Positions 48,831 to 49,557 of a DNA stretch of 49,557 nucleotides are shown here, piece by piece. The DNA is taken from IMG/VR virus record IMGVR_UViG_3300048997_000080, positions 1 to 49,557 of that record, one strand, 5' to 3'. A program made the translations under genes and the position numbers. The notes below the pieces were generated by a model. It was not told the DNA's origin. It saw only the letters and a list, made by a program, of their open reading frames with translations, and did not search any database. This stretch comes from a virus. Each line of letters begins with the position of its first letter. Position 1 is the first letter of the stretch.

Positions 48831-49557
48831 TAGTTCTCCTCGGTGGTGTTGTGATTACGGATGCTGGCCAGCGTCTCGGCCAATTCGTCAGGCGTGGTCA
48901 GCACGTCGCGGGCTTTTGATCCCTCACTGGGGCCGACGATCCCGCGTGCTTCCATCAGGTCCATGAGCCGCCCGGCCTTGGAAAAGCCGACCCGCAGTTT
49001 GCGCTGGAGCATCGACGTTGACCCGAACTGGGTCGACACCACCAGCTCAGTGGCCTTGACCAGCAGGTCCAGGTCGTCGCCGATCTCACCGTCGATCTCC
49101 CGGTTCCGCTCCGGGGCGACCGCGGTCAGCAGGTCATCGCGGTACTCGGGGCGCTTCTGCTTCTTGCAATGCGCCACCACCGCCCGGATCTCCGTCTCCG
49201 TCACGAAAGCGTTCTGCAACCGCATCGGGGTCTTTGAGCCCATCGGGGAAAACAGGGCATCCCCCCCGCCGATCAGCTTCTCCGCCCCCGGCTGGTCCAG
49301 GATCACGCGGGAATCGGTGAGGCTCGAGGTGGCGAACGCCAGCCGGGACGGCACGTTGGCCTTAATCAGGCCCGTCACCACGTCCACGGACGGCCGCTGG
49401 GTGGCCAGCACCAGGTGGATGCCGGCCGCCCGGGCCAGCTGGGTGATGCGGACCACGGAGTCTTCCACGTCGCGGGGGGCGACCATCATCAGGTCGGCCA
49501 GCTCGTCCACGATGGCCAGCAGGTACGGGTAGGGCTGGTAGACCCGCTCGCTGCCGG
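48830..49557 (-). CDS. FtsK/SpoIIIE-type DNA translocase, 5' part cut off
   Basis: The frame runs off the right edge; 242 C-terminal codons are present. [11 protein letters not shown] is the Walker B, followed by [21 protein letters not shown] and the [19 protein letters not shown] segment. The last 60 residues match the gamma winged helix ([23 protein letters not shown]), which in FtsK reads DNA polarity. The Walker A lies outside the window. A full motor plus gamma domain suggests directional DNA movement in phage replication, segregation or transfer. Confidence 0.8.
   Translation of the reverse strand, partial: GSERVYQPYPYLLAIVDELADLMMVAPRDVEDSVVRITQLARAAGIHLVLATQRPSVDVVTGLIKANVPSRLAFATSSLTDSRVILDQPGAEKLIGGGDALFSPMGSKTPMRLQNAFVTETEIRAVVAHCKKQKRPEYRDDLLTAVAPERNREIDGEIGDDLDLLVKATELVVSTQFGSTSMLQRKLRVGFSKAGRLMDLMEARGIVGPSEGSKARDVLTTPDELAETLASIRNHNTTEEN

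Noticed and set aside
1-49557. Integrase, excision cassette or attachment site
   Set aside because: No tyrosine or serine recombinase motif was seen in any frame. The small HTH protein alone does not establish a prophage.

Overview
The window is most of a tailed (siphovirus-type) phage or prophage genome from a high-GC actinobacterial host. The evidence is the GC-rich third codon positions, frequent GTG/TTG starts, dense ATGA/GTGA/TGATG gene overlaps, and a classic head-to-tail order (small and large terminase, portal, protease-capsid, head-tail connector, tail tube, frameshifted tail chaperones, tape measure, tail tip, lysis). No integrase, attachment site, tRNA or replication module is visible, so lysogeny cannot be judged. 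Almost all genes lie on the minus strand and are read from the right edge to the left edge. The plus-strand exceptions are two genes at the left end (a secreted ricin-type lectin and a metallophosphoesterase), a leaderless membrane-protein gene inside the structural operon (20758-21090), and a small gene near 45321.

Layout from right to left in order of transcription. 49557-45534: an FtsK/SpoIIIE-type translocase cut by the window edge, small hypotheticals, and two anchored cell-wall enzymes (NlpC/P60 and a transglycosylase-like protein). 45292-39409: about fifteen short overlapping genes, several Cys-rich, a MerR-like HTH gene behind a recognisable promoter, and an HNH endonuclease. 39189-31005: terminase subunits, a portal fused to a 2H phosphoesterase domain, and a very large protease/zinc-ribbon/His-rich/capsid polyprotein. 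30887-27316: an HNH endonuclease, then a sugar cassette (GT4 glycosyltransferase, nucleotidyltransferase, GT2 glycosyltransferase). 27319-18629: structural and decoration proteins, including a glycosidase-like repeat protein, then connector, tube and chaperones. 18609-6802: tape measure with a C-terminal transglycosylase domain, distal tail protein, a tail hub carrying a GH26-like enzyme and a ricin lectin, and a long fibre. 6724-2067: membrane proteins, GH25 lysozyme, papain-fold-like protein, holin-like protein and two mini-genes, ending at a bidirectional terminator at 1990-2033.

The theme is carbohydrate. Two glycosidase-like virion proteins, two ricin lectin domains, a GH25 lysozyme, two further wall hydrolases, a tape-measure transglycosylase and a three-gene glycosyl/nucleotidyl transfer cassette suggest a phage that meets a polysaccharide-coated host and may decorate its own particle.

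Several genes lack a canonical start, stop or continuous frame (tape measure, 26326-26901, GT4, the small gene at 45321, the membrane gene before the lysozyme, the large terminase). These may be real recoding, decay or base-calling errors, and each is reported separately. Function calls rest on motifs read by eye; no database search was possible.
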